A stretch of DNA of 64,000 nt, taken from positions 49,784 through 113,783 of the forward strand of contig JAPLQE010000055.1 in NCBI GenBank assembly GCA_026399835.1, written 5' to 3'. Positions 1-9,990 of the stretch are shown here, piece by piece (the stretch's first letter is position 1; every line of letters begins with the position of its first letter). Source of the DNA: Burkholderiales bacterium. GTDB lineage: Bacteria > Pseudomonadota > Gammaproteobacteria > Burkholderiales > Burkholderiaceae_E. Under the pieces are notes generated by a model. The model was not told the DNA's origin. It saw only the letters and a list, made by a program, of their open reading frames with translations, and searched no databases. The translations under genes and the position numbers were made by a program.

Positions 1-1
1 C

Positions 2-3000
2 AACGTGCCCGAGGTCGACGTGCAGTTCCTGCGCGTGCGGCCGGACGCCTGGGCGGCCTTCCTGCAGCAGGTCGGTGGCCGGCGCGAGCGCGGGGCCGAC
101 GGGGCGGGCGACGCCGAGGATCCGAACGGCGAGCCCTACGGCGACTCGCGGCTCAAGGGCCGGGTGGGGGTGGACGCGCTCGAGCAGCTGCGCGCCAGCG
201 CCGACCTGGTCCATGCGGGCCGCTTCGCGACCGACCCGCGGCCGAACCGGCGCACGGTCAGCTTCCTGCAGGTCGAGAAGATCGACGCACTCAAGGAGCC
301 GGGGCTGTACGTCGCGGTGATGAACCCGCCGGGACGCTTCGCCTACGACTACCAGGTCACGCACTTCCACGTCACCGACATCGGGCTGCATGCGCGGCGC
401 CGCAGCGCGCAGACCGACGTGTTCGCGACCTCGCTGAAGACCGGGACCGCGCTGCGCGATGTCGAGGTCTCGGCGATCGACGCGACCGGCAAGCCGCTCG
501 CGCAGGCCCGCACCGATGCTCAGGGACGGGCCGCCTTTGCCGGGGGGCTGGAGAAGGCGCGTGCGATCGTCGCGCGCCAGGGCCGGCAGCTGTCGCTGCT
601 CGGCCTGCGCGATCCGGCGCTCGACCTGTCCGAGTACGACGTCGGCGGGCATCCGTCTCGCGGGCAGAAGCTGTTCGTCTGGGCCGGCCGCGACCTGTAC
701 CGCCCCGGCGAGACCTTCGTCGCCTCGGTGCTCGCGCGCGATGCGGACGGACGGCTGCCGCCGGCGCCGAGCGCCGGGTCCGGCCCAGCCGCCGCCCCCG
801 CTGCTTCCCCCGCCGCTGCCCCCGTGTCCCCGCCGCTGACGCTGACCGTGAAGCGCCCCGACGGCGACGTCGCCCAGACGCGGCTGGTGCGGGCCCATGC
901 GAGCGGTGCCGGCTACTACCAGCAGCCGATCGTGCTGCCGTCGGATGCGCCCACCGGGCGCTGGCTGCTCGAGGCCCGGACCGATCCGGGCTCGAAGCAG
1001 CCGATCGCGCAGTGGCCGTTCCAGGTCGAGGAGTTCCTGCCCGAGCGGATGAAGCTCGAACTCGCCGCGCCCGCGGCGGCTCTCGCCGGGGACGCCCCGC
1101 TGGCGGTCGCGGTCCGGGGCGACTACCTGTACGGTGCGCCCGCCGCCGGCAACCGCCTGCTCGGCAGCGTGTTCACGGAGCGCGATCGCAACCCGCTGCC
1201 GCAGGCCTGGCCTGGGTTCGTGTTCGGCGACGCCGACGACGACGCCGCCCGCAAGCGGGCCGAGCTCGAGGAGGCGACCCTCGACGACGCGGGAAGGGCG
1301 CAGGTGAGCGTGCCCGTCGACGTCGCGGAGCGCCGCTCGCCGATGAAGGTGCGCGCGAGCTTCAGCCTGCTCGAATCGGGCGGCCGTCCGGTGGTGCGCT
1401 CGATCGAGCGCACCTGGTGGCCGGCGCCGGTGCTGCTCGGCGTGCGCCCGCTGTTCGAGCGCGACGTCGCGCGCGAGGGCAGCGCCGCCGGATTCGAGGT
1501 GGTGCGCACCGATGCCACGGGCGCGTTCGTGCCCGCCCGGGACATCCAGGTGCGGCTGGTGCGCGAGGAGCGCCGCTGGTATTGGCGCTACGACGAAGGG
1601 CGCGGCTGGAACGGTGGCTACCTCGTCGAGGAAGAGCTCGCCGAGGCGCGCACGCTCGCGCTCGCCGCCCGCACGACGCTGTCGCTGCCGGTCGGCTGGG
1701 GGCGCTATCGGCTCGAGCTGCACGACCCGGCGACCGGGCAGACGCTGCGTCACCGCTTCTACGCGGGCTGGGGTGCGCAGGACGCGGACGACGTCGGCAA
1801 CCGGCCCGACCGCGTGCAGCTCAGGCTCGAGGGCGCCCCCTACGCCGCCGGCGCGGTCGCCAAGCTCATGGTGGTGCCGCCTCATGACGGCGAGGCGCTG
1901 GTGACCGTCGAGGGCGACCGGGTGCTGTTCGCCCGGCGCGTGCCCGTGCGCGCCTCGGGCACGGCGATCGAGATCCCCGTCGATCCCTCCTGGAGCCGGC
2001 ACGACCTGTATGTCGGCGTCGTCGCGTTCCGGCCGGGCAGCGAGGGGGACCGGGTGACGCCGGCCCGCGCGATCGGTCTCGTGCATCTGCCGCTGTCCCG
2101 CGATGCGCGTCGCCTGAAGCTCGAGCTCACCGCGCCCGCGAAGGTCACGCCCGAGCAGAGCGTGCCGGTCAGGCTGCGCCTGTCCGACGCCGCCGGGCGC
2201 CCGCCCGCCGCCGGCACCGCGATCGTCACCGTGTCTGCGGTCGACGTCGGCATCCTGGGCATCACGCGCTATGCGCCGCCCGATCCGGCCGACTTCTTCT
2301 TCGGCAAGCACCGCTACGAGGCCGACCTGCTCGACCTGTACGGCAAGCTGATCGAGAAGATGGACGGGTCCGTCGCCCGGCAGCGCTTCGGTGGCGACGC
2401 GGGCGTGCGCGACACGCAGAGCCTGCCGCGCCGCGTGCGGCTGGTCGACCTGTTCACCGGCCCGGTGGTGGTGGACGCCCGCGGCGAGGCCACGGTGCCG
2501 CTGGCGCTGCCGGACTTCAACGGGACGCTGCGGCTGATGGCGGTGGCGGCGACCGCCGACGCCTACGCGAGCGCGCAGGCCGAGATGACGGTGGCTGCCC
2601 CGCTGGTGGCCGAGCTCTCGATGCCGCGCTTCGTGTCGCCCGGCGACAGCGCCGCGATCGCGCTCGACCTGACCAACCTGTCGGGCGCGCCGCAGACCGT
2701 GTCGGTCAAGGTCGAGGCCGGGCCGCCGCTCAAGCTCGTCGGTGCACCGGGTCCGGTGAAGCTCGCCGACGGGCAGCGCACCGTGCTGCGCTACACCGCC
2801 GAGCCGACCGAGGCGGACGGTCTCGCCCCGATCCGCGTCACCGTGACCGCAGGCGCGATCCGGATCGTGCGCGAGGCGGCGCTGCAGGTGCAGCCGGCCA
2901 CGCCGGCGGTGCGCCAGGTGAGGCGGCTGCGGCTCGAGCCCGGCGCGCAGGCGAAGCTCGATCCGGGCCTCGCCGACGGCCTGTGGCCGGGCACCGTCAC

Positions 3001-4591
3001 CGTCGGCATGTCGCTGTCGGCCACGCCGCCCATCGACGTCCGCGAGGCCGTGCGCGGGCTGCTGTCCTATCCGTACGGCTGCCTGGAGCAGACCACCAGC
3101 GCGGCCTATCCGCTGGTGTTCGTCGACGAGGCGGGGGCCGCGGCGGTCGGCATCAAGCCGCTGTCGCGCGAGGAGCGCGAGGCCCGGCTCGTTCAGGCCT
3201 TCGGCCGGTTGTCGGGCATGCAGCAGCCGCAGGGCGGCTTCGGCCTCTGGAGCGCGGGCGGGCCCTACGAGGGCTGGCTGAGCGCCTATGTGACAGGGTT
3301 CCTGCAGGATGCGCGCGACGCCGGCTTCCCGGTGCCCGCGCGCCTGCAGCAGCGCGCCGCCGACGCGCTGCTCGAGCGGCTGCAGCGTGCGCCTGCGCAG
3401 CAGCGCCCGGCACCGCGCGAGGCCGGGCGCGACGCGCAGGGCCGCCCCGATCCGCGCGAGCTCGACACGATGCGCGAGGCCCACCAGCGCTTCGCTGACG
3501 CCGCCTTCGCCGGCTACGTGCTGGCCCGCGAGCAGCGCGCGCCGCTCGCCACGCTGCGCACCCTGCACGACGGTGCGCGCTCGGTGGCGCGCTCGCCGCT
3601 GCCGCTGGTCCATCTGGGGCTGGCGCTGCGCCTGATGGGTGACGAGGCACGCGCGCAGGTCGCGCTCGACGAGGCGATGTCGCGCCCGTACGGGCTCGGC
3701 ACGGCGGATGTGGCCGACGGATGGGGCAACGAGTGGCTGGGCGACTACGGCTCACCGGTGCGCGACCTGGCGATGGCGTATGCGCTGATGCTGCGGCATC
3801 AGGCGGCCCACCCGCGGCGCGAGGCCCTGCTGGATGCGCTGGCCCGCAGCAGCGACCGGCGCCGCTACCTGTCCACCCAGGAGCGGCTCGCGCTCTTCAT
3901 GGCGGCCCGTGCGGCTGGCGGCAGCGGGGCGCCGTGGAGCGTGACGCTGCAGGCCGCGGACGCCACGCAGACCCTGAGTGCCAGCCGTGGCGAGCAGCGC
4001 AGCTGGGATGCGGCGACGCTGCGCCGCGGCATCACGGTGACCAACACCTCGGCCGAGCCGCTGTTCGTGGAGGTGGCGGTGGCCGGCCATCCGGTCAAGG
4101 CGCCTGTCTCGGGCGATGATGCGATCGCCGTCGAGCGCGCCTGGTTCGCGGCCGACGGCAGCCCGCTGCCGGCGGGGCGCCCGCTTCGAACGGGCGAGCT
4201 GCTGGTGGTGCGGCTGCGGGTGAAGGCGAAGCAGCGCATCCGTGACGGGCTGGTGGTCGACCGGATCCCGGCCAGCCTCGAGGTCGAGAACCGCAACCTG
4301 ATGCAGGGGCCGGGTGCGGGCGAGTTCAAGGTCGATGGCGTGAACGTGGCCGAGGCGATGGCCGACGGCCGCATCCGGCACGTCGAGTTCCGGGACGACC
4401 GGTTCGTCGCCGCCGTCGAGCTCGACGGCTCGCGCCAGCAGCTCTTCTACACGGTGCGCGTCGTCACGCCGGGCCGCTACGTGGTGCCCGCGTCCTTCGC
4501 GGAGGACATGTACCGGCCCGAGCTGCGCGGCGTCGGGCGTGCGGAGCCGGACCTGGTCGTCGTCGACCCGCGCGCGCCCGCGGCGCGCTGA
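2..4591 (+). CDS. Alpha-2-macroglobulin family protein, YfhM-like (5' partial)
   Basis: The reading frame is open from the first bases, so the gene starts upstream; the GTG at 5 is not a credible start. The visible 1,528 residues form the body of a bacterial alpha-2-macroglobulin, a large envelope protein thought to trap foreign proteases. The thioester motif CLEQ is intact (Cys codon 3080-3082) within the context YPYGCLEQTTSAAYP, followed by the alpha-helical thioester domain and a C-terminal receptor-binding-like region. The missing N-terminus should carry the signal peptide and first macroglobulin domains. pbpC follows 11 bp downstream, the classical yfhM-pbpC pairing, which fits a role in defending the cell wall when peptidoglycan is breached. 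The family assignment is firm. The protease-trap role is taken from the family. Confidence 0.93.
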   Translation, partial: NVPEVDVQFLRVRPDAWAAFLQQVGGRRERGADGAGDAEDPNGEPYGDSRLKGRVGVDALEQLRASADLVHAGRFATDPRPNRRTVSFLQVEKIDALKEPGLYVAVMNPPGRFAYDYQVTHFHVTDIGLHARRRSAQTDVFATSLKTGTALRDVEVSAIDATGKPLAQARTDAQGRAAFAGGLEKARAIVARQGRQLSLLGLRDPALDLSEYDVGGHPSRGQKLFVWAGRDLYRPGETFVASVLARDADGRLPPAPSAGSGPAAAPAASPAAAPVSPPLTLTVKRPDGDVAQTRLVRAHASGAGYYQQPIVLPSDAPTGRWLLEARTDPGSKQPIAQWPFQVEEFLPERMKLELAAPAAALAGDAPLAVAVRGDYLYGAPAAGNRLLGSVFTERDRNPLPQAWPGFVFGDADDDAARKRAELEEATLDDAGRAQVSVPVDVAERRSPMKVRASFSLLESGGRPVVRSIERTWWPAPVLLGVRPLFERDVAREGSAAGFEVVRTDATGAFVPARDIQVRLVREERRWYWRYDEGRGWNGGYLVEEELAEARTLALAARTTLSLPVGWGRYRLELHDPATGQTLRHRFYAGWGAQDADDVGNRPDRVQLRLEGAPYAAGAVAKLMVVPPHDGEALVTVEGDRVLFARRVPVRASGTAIEIPVDPSWSRHDLYVGVVAFRPGSEGDRVTPARAIGLVHLPLSRDARRLKLELTAPAKVTPEQSVPVRLRLSDAAGRPPAAGTAIVTVSAVDVGILGITRYAPPDPADFFFGKHRYEADLLDLYGKLIEKMDGSVARQRFGGDAGVRDTQSLPRRVRLVDLFTGPVVVDARGEATVPLALPDFNGTLRLMAVAATADAYASAQAEMTVAAPLVAELSMPRFVSPGDSAAIALDLTNLSGAPQTVSVKVEAGPPLKLVGAPGPVKLADGQRTVLRYTAEPTEADGLAPIRVTVTAGAIRIVREAALQVQPATPAVRQVRRLRLEPGAQAKLDPGLADGLWPGTVTVGMSLSATPPIDVREAVRGLLSYPYGCLEQTTSAAYPLVFVDEAGAAAVGIKPLSREEREARLVQAFGRLSGMQQPQGGFGLWSAGGPYEGWLSAYVTGFLQDARDAGFPVPARLQQRAADALLERLQRAPAQQRPAPREAGRDAQGRPDPRELDTMREAHQRFADAAFAGYVLAREQRAPLATLRTLHDGARSVARSPLPLVHLGLALRLMGDEARAQVALDEAMSRPYGLGTADVADGWGNEWLGDYGSPVRDLAMAYALMLRHQAAHPRREALLDALARSSDRRRYLSTQERLALFMAARAAGGSGAPWSVTLQAADATQTLSASRGEQRSWDAATLRRGITVTNTSAEPLFVEVAVAGHPVKAPVSGDDAIAVERAWFAADGSPLPAGRPLRTGELLVVRLRVKAKQRIRDGLVVDRIPASLEVENRNLMQGPGAGEFKVDGVNVAEAMADGRIRHVEFRDDRFVAAVELDGSRQQLFYTVRVVTPGRYVVPASFAEDMYRPELRGVGRAEPDLVVVDPRAPAAR

Positions 4592-4602
4592 GTCGCCCGC
4601 CC

Positions 4603-7005
4603 GTGGTGACCCCGCCGCTCCCGTCACCACGACCGCGTCCGACCCCGCGCCTTCGGCGCGCCGGCCTGGTGCTGGCCGGGCTCGCGTTCGGGGTGCTCGG
4701 CATCCTGGCGCTCGACCGCGCGTTCCCGCTGCCCGCGGCGGCCCGCACGCCCGGCGGCGCGCCCGGCACGGTGATGGTGGTGGCGGCCGACGGCACGCCG
4801 CTGCGCGGCTGGGCGGGCTCTGACGGCGCGCTGCGGCAGCCGGTGGCGCTCGACGCGGTGTCGCCGCTGTACCTGCAGGCGCTGCTGCAGGTGGAGGACC
4901 GCTGGTTCATGCAGCATCCGGGCGTGAACCCGCTCGCGATGCTGCGGGCCACAGCGCAGTGGCTGCGGGCCGGGCGCGTGGTCTCGGGCGGCTCCACGCT
5001 GACGATGCAGGTCGCCCGCATCCTCGACCCGCCCGCGGGCTCCTCGCGCACGCTCGGCGCCAAGCTGCGGCAGATCGCCCGCGCGCTGCAGCTCGAGGCG
5101 CATCTCGACAAGCGCGAGATCCTCGCGCTGTACCTGAACCATGCGCCGATGGGCGGGCAGGTCGAGGGTGTGGAGGCGGCCGCGCGCGGCTACCTCGGCA
5201 AGTCCGCGCGCGAGTTGAGCCATGCCGAGGCGGCGCTGCTGGTGGCGCTGCCTCAGATGCCGTCCCGTCTGCGCCCCGACCGGGCCCCCGCGGCCGCGCG
5301 ACAGGCGCGCGACCGGGTGCTCGAGCGGATGCGCGTGCGCGGCGTGTGGACGGCGGCCGAGGTGGCCGACGCGAAGCTCGAGGCGGTGTTCGCGCCGCCG
5401 CTTCGGGCCCGCTGGCTGGCGCCGCTGGCTGCCGAGCGGGTGCGTGCCGCCGATGCGGCGCTGCGCCCCGGTGCCGCCGCGCGCGAGGGCCGCGTGCTGA
5501 GCACGACGATCGACGCCGGCGTGCAGGCGCAGCTCGAGCGGATGCTCCAGGACCGGCTGGCGATGCTGCCCCCGCAGGTCTCGGTCGCCGCCCTGGTCGT
5601 CGACAACCGCACGCTCGCGGTACTCGGCTACGCCGGCTCGGCCGACTTCACCGACGAGGCGCGGGCCGCGCACGTCGACATGGTCCGCGCACAGCGCTCG
5701 CCCGGCTCCACGCTCAAGCCCTTCCTCTACGCGATGGCGCTGGACGACGGGCTGGTGCACTCCGAGAGCCTGCTGATCGATGCGCCGCAGCGCTTCGGGG
5801 ACTACGCGCCGGGCAACTTCCAGGCCGCCTTCGCCGGAGCGGTCAGTGTCAGCGAAGCACTGCAGCGCTCGCTGAACGTGCCCGCGGTCGACCTGCTCGA
5901 GCGTGTCGGCCCGGCGCGCTTCGCCGCCCGCCTGCGCGAGGGCGGGCTGCGCCTGCACATGCCGGGCGGCGCCGAGCCCAACCTGAGCCTGGTGCTCGGC
6001 GGCGCGGGCACCACGCTCGAGGCGCTCGTCGGCGCCTACACGGCGCTCGCGCGCGGCGGCGTCGCGGGCCGCCCGCGGCTGCTGCCGCAGGCGCCGCTGG
6101 TGGAATCGCGCCTGATGAGCGCCGGCGCCGCCTTCGTGGTCCGCGAGATTCTCGAGAGCGGCGGGCGCCCGGACGCGCCGTTTCGCGAGACCTCGCGCCG
6201 GATCGCCTGGAAGACCGGCACGAGCTTCGGCTTTCGGGACGCCTGGGCGGTCGGCGTCACCGACCGTCACACCGTCGGCATTTGGGTCGGCCGCCCCGAC
6301 GGCACGCCGAACCCCGGCCACTTCGGGGCGAACACCGCCGCGCCGATCGTCCACGACCTGATCGCCGCCCTCGGGCCCAGCGCGACGCAGCCGCGGACCG
6401 TACCGGTCGGCGTCGCCTCGACCGAGATCTGCTGGCCGCTGGGCGGGTCGGCCGCCGCCACGCCGCCGGCGCACTGCCGCGTGCGTCGCACCGCCTGGAC
6501 GCTCGACGGCACCACCCCGCCGACCCTTCCCGATCGCGTGCGCCCCGGTGGCCTGATCGAGACCGCGTGGGTCGATCCGCGCACCGGCGAGCGCCTGCAT
6601 GCCGGGTGCCTGCAGGGCGGGCGGACAGCGCCGCGGGGCGAGCCGCTGGCCCGCTGGCCGGCGCTGCTCGAGCCCTGGATCGACGGTCGCTGGCGCGCCG
6701 AGCTCGAGACGCGCCCGTGGGCCGCGGCCTGCGCGCAAGGGGATCCGCGGCGCGCGCTGCGGGTGTCCGGCATCGAGCCCGGCAGCATCGCGCGGGCCGC
6801 CCCCGGGCGCAGCGAGGTGGTGCTCCAGCTGCGTGCGGTCGGCTCGCAGGAGGGCCTCACCTGGCTGCTCGACGGCACCTGGGTGGGCGACACGCCGCCG
6901 CGCGCGCCGACGCTGCGCCTGGTGCTGCGCGCGGCGGGCGACCACGCCCTCACCGTGCTCGATGCGCAGGGCCGCTGGGAGCGCGTCGCGTTCAGCGTGC
7001 GCTGA
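4603..7005 (+). CDS. pbpC: Penicillin-binding protein 1C
   Basis: Bifunctional peptidoglycan synthase, 800 residues, starting at GTG 4603. An N-terminal signal anchor lies at about residues 18-45. The glycosyltransferase-51 domain has the catalytic Glu98 in VEDRWF and the GGSTLTMQVAR motif. The transpeptidase domain has the active-site Ser369 in GSTLKP, an SLN motif at about residue 425 and KTGTS at 537-541. A C-terminal domain of about 100 residues matches the BiPBP_C type. Length and order are standard for PBP1C. It is cotranscribed with the macroglobulin gene and meets the convergent cupin gene only 6 bp after its stop. Confidence 0.95.
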   Translation: MVTPPLPSPRPRPTPRLRRAGLVLAGLAFGVLGILALDRAFPLPAAARTPGGAPGTVMVVAADGTPLRGWAGSDGALRQPVALDAVSPLYLQALLQVEDRWFMQHPGVNPLAMLRATAQWLRAGRVVSGGSTLTMQVARILDPPAGSSRTLGAKLRQIARALQLEAHLDKREILALYLNHAPMGGQVEGVEAAARGYLGKSARELSHAEAALLVALPQMPSRLRPDRAPAAARQARDRVLERMRVRGVWTAAEVADAKLEAVFAPPLRARWLAPLAAERVRAADAALRPGAAAREGRVLSTTIDAGVQAQLERMLQDRLAMLPPQVSVAALVVDNRTLAVLGYAGSADFTDEARAAHVDMVRAQRSPGSTLKPFLYAMALDDGLVHSESLLIDAPQRFGDYAPGNFQAAFAGAVSVSEALQRSLNVPAVDLLERVGPARFAARLREGGLRLHMPGGAEPNLSLVLGGAGTTLEALVGAYTALARGGVAGRPRLLPQAPLVESRLMSAGAAFVVREILESGGRPDAPFRETSRRIAWKTGTSFGFRDAWAVGVTDRHTVGIWVGRPDGTPNPGHFGANTAAPIVHDLIAALGPSATQPRTVPVGVASTEICWPLGGSAAATPPAHCRVRRTAWTLDGTTPPTLPDRVRPGGLIETAWVDPRTGERLHAGCLQGGRTAPRGEPLARWPALLEPWIDGRWRAELETRPWAAACAQGDPRRALRVSGIEPGSIARAAPGRSEVVLQLRAVGSQEGLTWLLDGTWVGDTPPRAPTLRLVLRAAGDHALTVLDAQGRWERVAFSVR

Positions 7006-7011
7006 GCGGGC

Positions 7012-8070
7012 TCACCAGTTCGAGATCGATGCGTTCGCGTACGCGTAGCGGTTCGGCACGTCCAGGTTCGAGTACGAGAAGGACACGCTGACCTCGAGCG
7101 CGGTCACCTCGTGCCACCAGGCCAGGGGCAGGAACACCGTGTCGCCCGGGCCTGCGACCACCTCCAGGACCGGCACGCCCTCGGCGTCCGGATAGCGCGC
7201 GTAGTCGGGAGCCGACAGGTCGATCGGGCTGTAGTACTCGAAGTGGTTGTACAGGCGGGGCGTGTGCAGCGGCGACACGAAGCGCCAGCGCTTGCTGCCG
7301 ACGATCTGCGTGTGGAACAGCATCAGCGTGTCGTGGTGCAGCGGCGTGACCGTGCCCGCCGGCCCGAGCCAGAACGAGGCCGCGTCACCGAGCCGCGAGC
7401 GATCGCACAGCGCCGGCAGCGTACCGATGTCCTCGAGCAGCGGCGCGAATCCGGGCTGCCGGAGGATCTCGTTGTTGGCGGTCAGGTAGCTGTCGTTCGA
7501 GGGGCCGCCGTGCAGCACCCGGTCGATGAACGCCGCCAGGCCGACCGTGCGCCGGTGGGCGAGCTTGTTGCGTTCGTACTGGCGGTCGGCATGGCGTTCG
7601 GCCTGGACCTCGACCTCGAGGTGTCCGAAGCGCCGGGCCAGTGCGTCGGGCTGCCAGCGCTGCATCGCGGGCCAGTCGTCGGCGACGCCCTCCAGCACCA
7701 CCGGTCGGCAGCCGCGGACGTAGCGCTCGACGAAGGCCTCGCGCGACGGCTCGCGGATGCGCTCGACCGTGGTATAGGCGGGGTCGAGCTCCCAGAGGCG
7801 CTGCAGGTTGCCCGCCACCGAGGCCAGCTTGGCGTGCAGCTGCTGGTGGCGACGCGCCGCGACGAAGATCGGGTCCGCCTCGACCGCGCCGATCGCCATC
7901 CTGCAGGCTTCGGCGGGCAGTCCGGTCGCGGCCATGGTCTGCACCATCGATTCCGGGGAGCAGTTGCGCAGCCGCTGCTCGGCGATCCACTGCAGCCAGT
8001 CGGCGTCGGTGCCGCGGCGCGGGCTCGCGGGCTCGGACCGGGCGGCAGAGTCGTTCGGCGGTCGGTCCAT
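7012..8070 (-). CDS. Cupin-like JmjC-domain protein (putative Fe(II)/2-oxoglutarate oxygenase)
   Basis: The 352-residue protein has a C-terminal cupin_8/JmjC fold. The iron-binding pattern is visible as H245-x-D247 in TPLHHDTLMLF and His320 in FLPLAWWHEV. The stretch GSKRWRF after the first motif is typical of this family. The first 110 residues look helical and have no obvious enzymatic motif. Members are usually annotated as cupin-like or aspartyl/asparaginyl hydroxylase-like; the substrate cannot be told from sequence. It faces pbpC convergently and diverges from the DUF1080 lipoprotein gene across a 216-bp gap with no clear promoter. Confidence 0.85.
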   Translation of the reverse strand: MDRPPNDSAARSEPASPRRGTDADWLQWIAEQRLRNCSPESMVQTMAATGLPAEACRMAIGAVEADPIFVAARRHQQLHAKLASVAGNLQRLWELDPAYTTVERIREPSREAFVERYVRGCRPVVLEGVADDWPAMQRWQPDALARRFGHLEVEVQAERHADRQYERNKLAHRRTVGLAAFIDRVLHGGPSNDSYLTANNEILRQPGFAPLLEDIGTLPALCDRSRLGDAASFWLGPAGTVTPLHHDTLMLFHTQIVGSKRWRFVSPLHTPRLYNHFEYYSPIDLSAPDYARYPDAEGVPVLEVVAGPGDTVFLPLAWWHEVTALEVSVSFSYSNLDVPNRYAYANASISNW

Positions 8071-8286
8071 CGCGCAGGGTCGGGGTCGGAGTGGATGCCG
8101 GGCCCGTCAGTGTCCCAGCAGGGCGGGGGCCGCTTCAAGTCGCGGCCGACCGGCGGGCCGCGGGGCGTGCGGGCGAAACCGGGCGAAGTGCGGCGACACC
8201 GGCGGTGCGGGCGGCTAGACTCGATGCGGTCGTCTCGCCCGACGCCCGACGCCCGACCCGAACGACAACGACGAGGAGACTCCCCG

Positions 8287-8889
8287 ATGAACCGAACCCT
8301 GTTGCACGCAGCTGCCGCGAGCGCGCTCGCGCTCGGCCTGGGCGGCTGCGCCGCCTTCGGCGGCGACGCCGGCTGGACCACGCTCGTCGACGGGGCGCGC
8401 GGCCTCGAGAACTTCGACCGAGTCGGCCCCGAGGCCGACTGGGCCGCGGTCGACGGTGCGATCCAGGCCACCCGCGGCGGCAAGGACCCGTCGTACCTCG
8501 TGTCGCGCCAGAGCTACCGGGACTTCGAGATGCGCGTGGAGTTCTGGGCGAGCGACGACGCCAACAGCGGCGTGTTCATGCGCTGCCGGGATCCGAAGGC
8601 GATCGGCGACGAGACCTGCTACGAGGCGAACGTGTTCGACCAGCGCCCCGATCAGACGCATGCCACCGGCGCGATCGTCAAGGTCGCGGCGGTCGCCCAG
8701 CCCGCGCCGCGAGCCGGCGGCAAGTGGAACACCTTCGAGCTCAAGGCGCAGGGCACGCGTCTGGTGGTCGTGCTGAACGGCCAGAAGACGGTCGACGTGA
8801 ACGATCCGAAGCTCGATGCCGGGCCCTTCGCGCTGCAGTGGGGCCGCGGGACGGTGAAGTTCCGCAAGGTCCAGATCCGGCCGCTGTGA
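8287..8889 (+). CDS. DUF1080 (3-keto-disaccharide hydrolase-like) lipoprotein
   Basis: The 200-residue protein starts at ATG 8287 behind a GAGGAG ribosome-binding site. The N-terminus is a lipoprotein signal with lipobox LGGC at about residues 16-19, so it is probably tethered to a membrane. The rest matches the DUF1080 concanavalin/laminin-G-like fold, with YRDFEMRVEFW, NSGVFMRC and GPFALQWG-type motifs. Family members bind or hydrolyse carbohydrate derivatives; the substrate here is unknown. The frame is open for about 1 kb upstream, but that part lies antisense to the cupin gene and is not coding. Confidence 0.85.
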   Translation: MNRTLLHAAAASALALGLGGCAAFGGDAGWTTLVDGARGLENFDRVGPEADWAAVDGAIQATRGGKDPSYLVSRQSYRDFEMRVEFWASDDANSGVFMRCRDPKAIGDETCYEANVFDQRPDQTHATGAIVKVAAVAQPAPRAGGKWNTFELKAQGTRLVVVLNGQKTVDVNDPKLDAGPFALQWGRGTVKFRKVQIRPL

Positions 8890-8955
8890 CACGGGCGCAT
8901 CGCCGCCACGCCCGCGCGGGGCGTGCCGGCGGTGCCCGATCGGAGCGAATCCACG

Positions 8956-9198
8956 GTGTATCGCGTGTTCTGGATCGAGTCTGAGGTGGCCCGCAGCGAA
9001 GCGTTCCCACCGGACGCGCTCGCAGCCGCGCTCGCCTTCGCCGAGGCGCTGCGTGCCCGCCGTCGGATGGGCGACACCCTATCGTTCGTGACGATCGCCT
9101 CCGAGGACCCCGGACAGGTCGGCGAGTCGGGCACCGCCGACCCGCGAGCCGACTACGACTGGGTCAAGCGTCGGCCGCCGCCCAGGCGCCGCGGCTGA
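8956..9198 (+). CDS. Small conserved-looking hypothetical protein
   Basis: The 80-residue protein starts at GTG 8956, about 10 bp after a CGGAG Shine-Dalgarno-like sequence; an upstream start at 8923 is possible. The N-terminus (YRVFWIESEV) and an acidic, Asp/Tyr-containing tail ending in a basic Pro/Arg cluster give no recognised domain. There is no signal peptide or membrane segment. It follows the DUF1080 gene by 66 bp and may be cotranscribed with it. No function is assigned. Confidence 0.5.
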   Translation: MYRVFWIESEVARSEAFPPDALAAALAFAEALRARRRMGDTLSFVTIASEDPGQVGESGTADPRADYDWVKRRPPPRRRG

Positions 9199-9363
9199 CC
9201 CGTGTGGGTGAGCCGGGCCGTGGCGATCCGCCGGACGGCCGCTGCCGTCGGCACGGACGGCGGCGCTAAGGGGGCGCAAGCGTAAGGGCATCGGTGTCGG
9301 CACGACACAGTCCGGTCGACACTACGGGTGTCAGACACTCAGATCCGTCCCGGCCTCGAGCCC

Positions 9364-9855
9364 ATGACCGCCTCCTCCCGACTCGCCGCCGCACTGCTCG
9401 GCCCCGCACGCTTCCTGGTGTGGGGCTTGATGGTCGCGCTCGTGCTGCTGGCGGCGGGGACGCCGGGGCGGGATGTGATGTCGAGCGCGGTGGCGATCGA
9501 CCCGACGGAGTTCCTGGCCTACGGCACGTCCGATGACCCGGCCCCGTCCGCGGACCTCCACGCCTCGGAGATGCGCACGCAGCATGCAGTGACGGTCGCC
9601 GAGATCGTCGCCGGCAGCGTCGAGGGCGGGCGGGTCGTCGCCGGCTGCCGCGAACGGTCCCCCTGGGCCGGCTCCGGCATCGACGCCGTCGTCTGCGACA
9701 TGCCGGCGTCCCTAGCCGACCTGTCCGAACACGAACCCTCGGCGGCCGGCCGTTCCCTGGCCGACCTCGCCTGGGTTCGGATCGGCCGCGCCCATGCGCC
9801 GCCCGATCCTGCCGGCCGAACGCCGGCCCCGGCCCTGCGCCCTCCGTCCGCCTGA
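9364..9855 (+). CDS. Hypothetical protein with one membrane segment, upstream of czc operon
   Basis: The open frame of 163 residues starts at ATG 9364; a GTG at 9328 is an alternative. Codon third positions are GC-rich as in real genes here. A hydrophobic segment lies near residues 13-34 (FLVWGLMVALVLLAAG). The remainder has two Cys residues and a Pro/Ala-rich end, without a recognised fold. It lies 135 bp before czcC, where some metal-efflux operons carry a small periplasmic regulator (CzcI), but no CzcI-like sequence is visible. It may be a real small membrane protein or non-coding. Confidence 0.35.
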   Translation: MTASSRLAAALLGPARFLVWGLMVALVLLAAGTPGRDVMSSAVAIDPTEFLAYGTSDDPAPSADLHASEMRTQHAVTVAEIVAGSVEGGRVVAGCRERSPWAGSGIDAVVCDMPASLADLSEHEPSAAGRSLADLAWVRIGRAHAPPDPAGRTPAPALRPPSA

Positions 9856-9990
9856 GCCCGAGCCGCGCGCGGATCGCCCGCGCGCCGTCGAGACCTCCCC
9901 GCCTGCCGCCGTGACCGCCACGGCGGCGTGCTCAGGAAGTCCCCTGCGGCCACTGTGTGCCGCGCGTTCCGTTCCGAGACCGCTCCTCCG

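Noticed and set aside
4624..6945. Long open frame on the minus strand opposite pbpC
   Set aside because: It lies antisense to an unambiguous penicillin-binding protein and its product is low-complexity Arg/Ala/Gly/His, as expected for shadow frames in very GC-rich DNA.
7111..8286. Upstream extension of the DUF1080 gene
   Set aside because: The extension is antisense to the cupin gene; a signal peptide with lipobox and ribosome-binding site begins at 8287.
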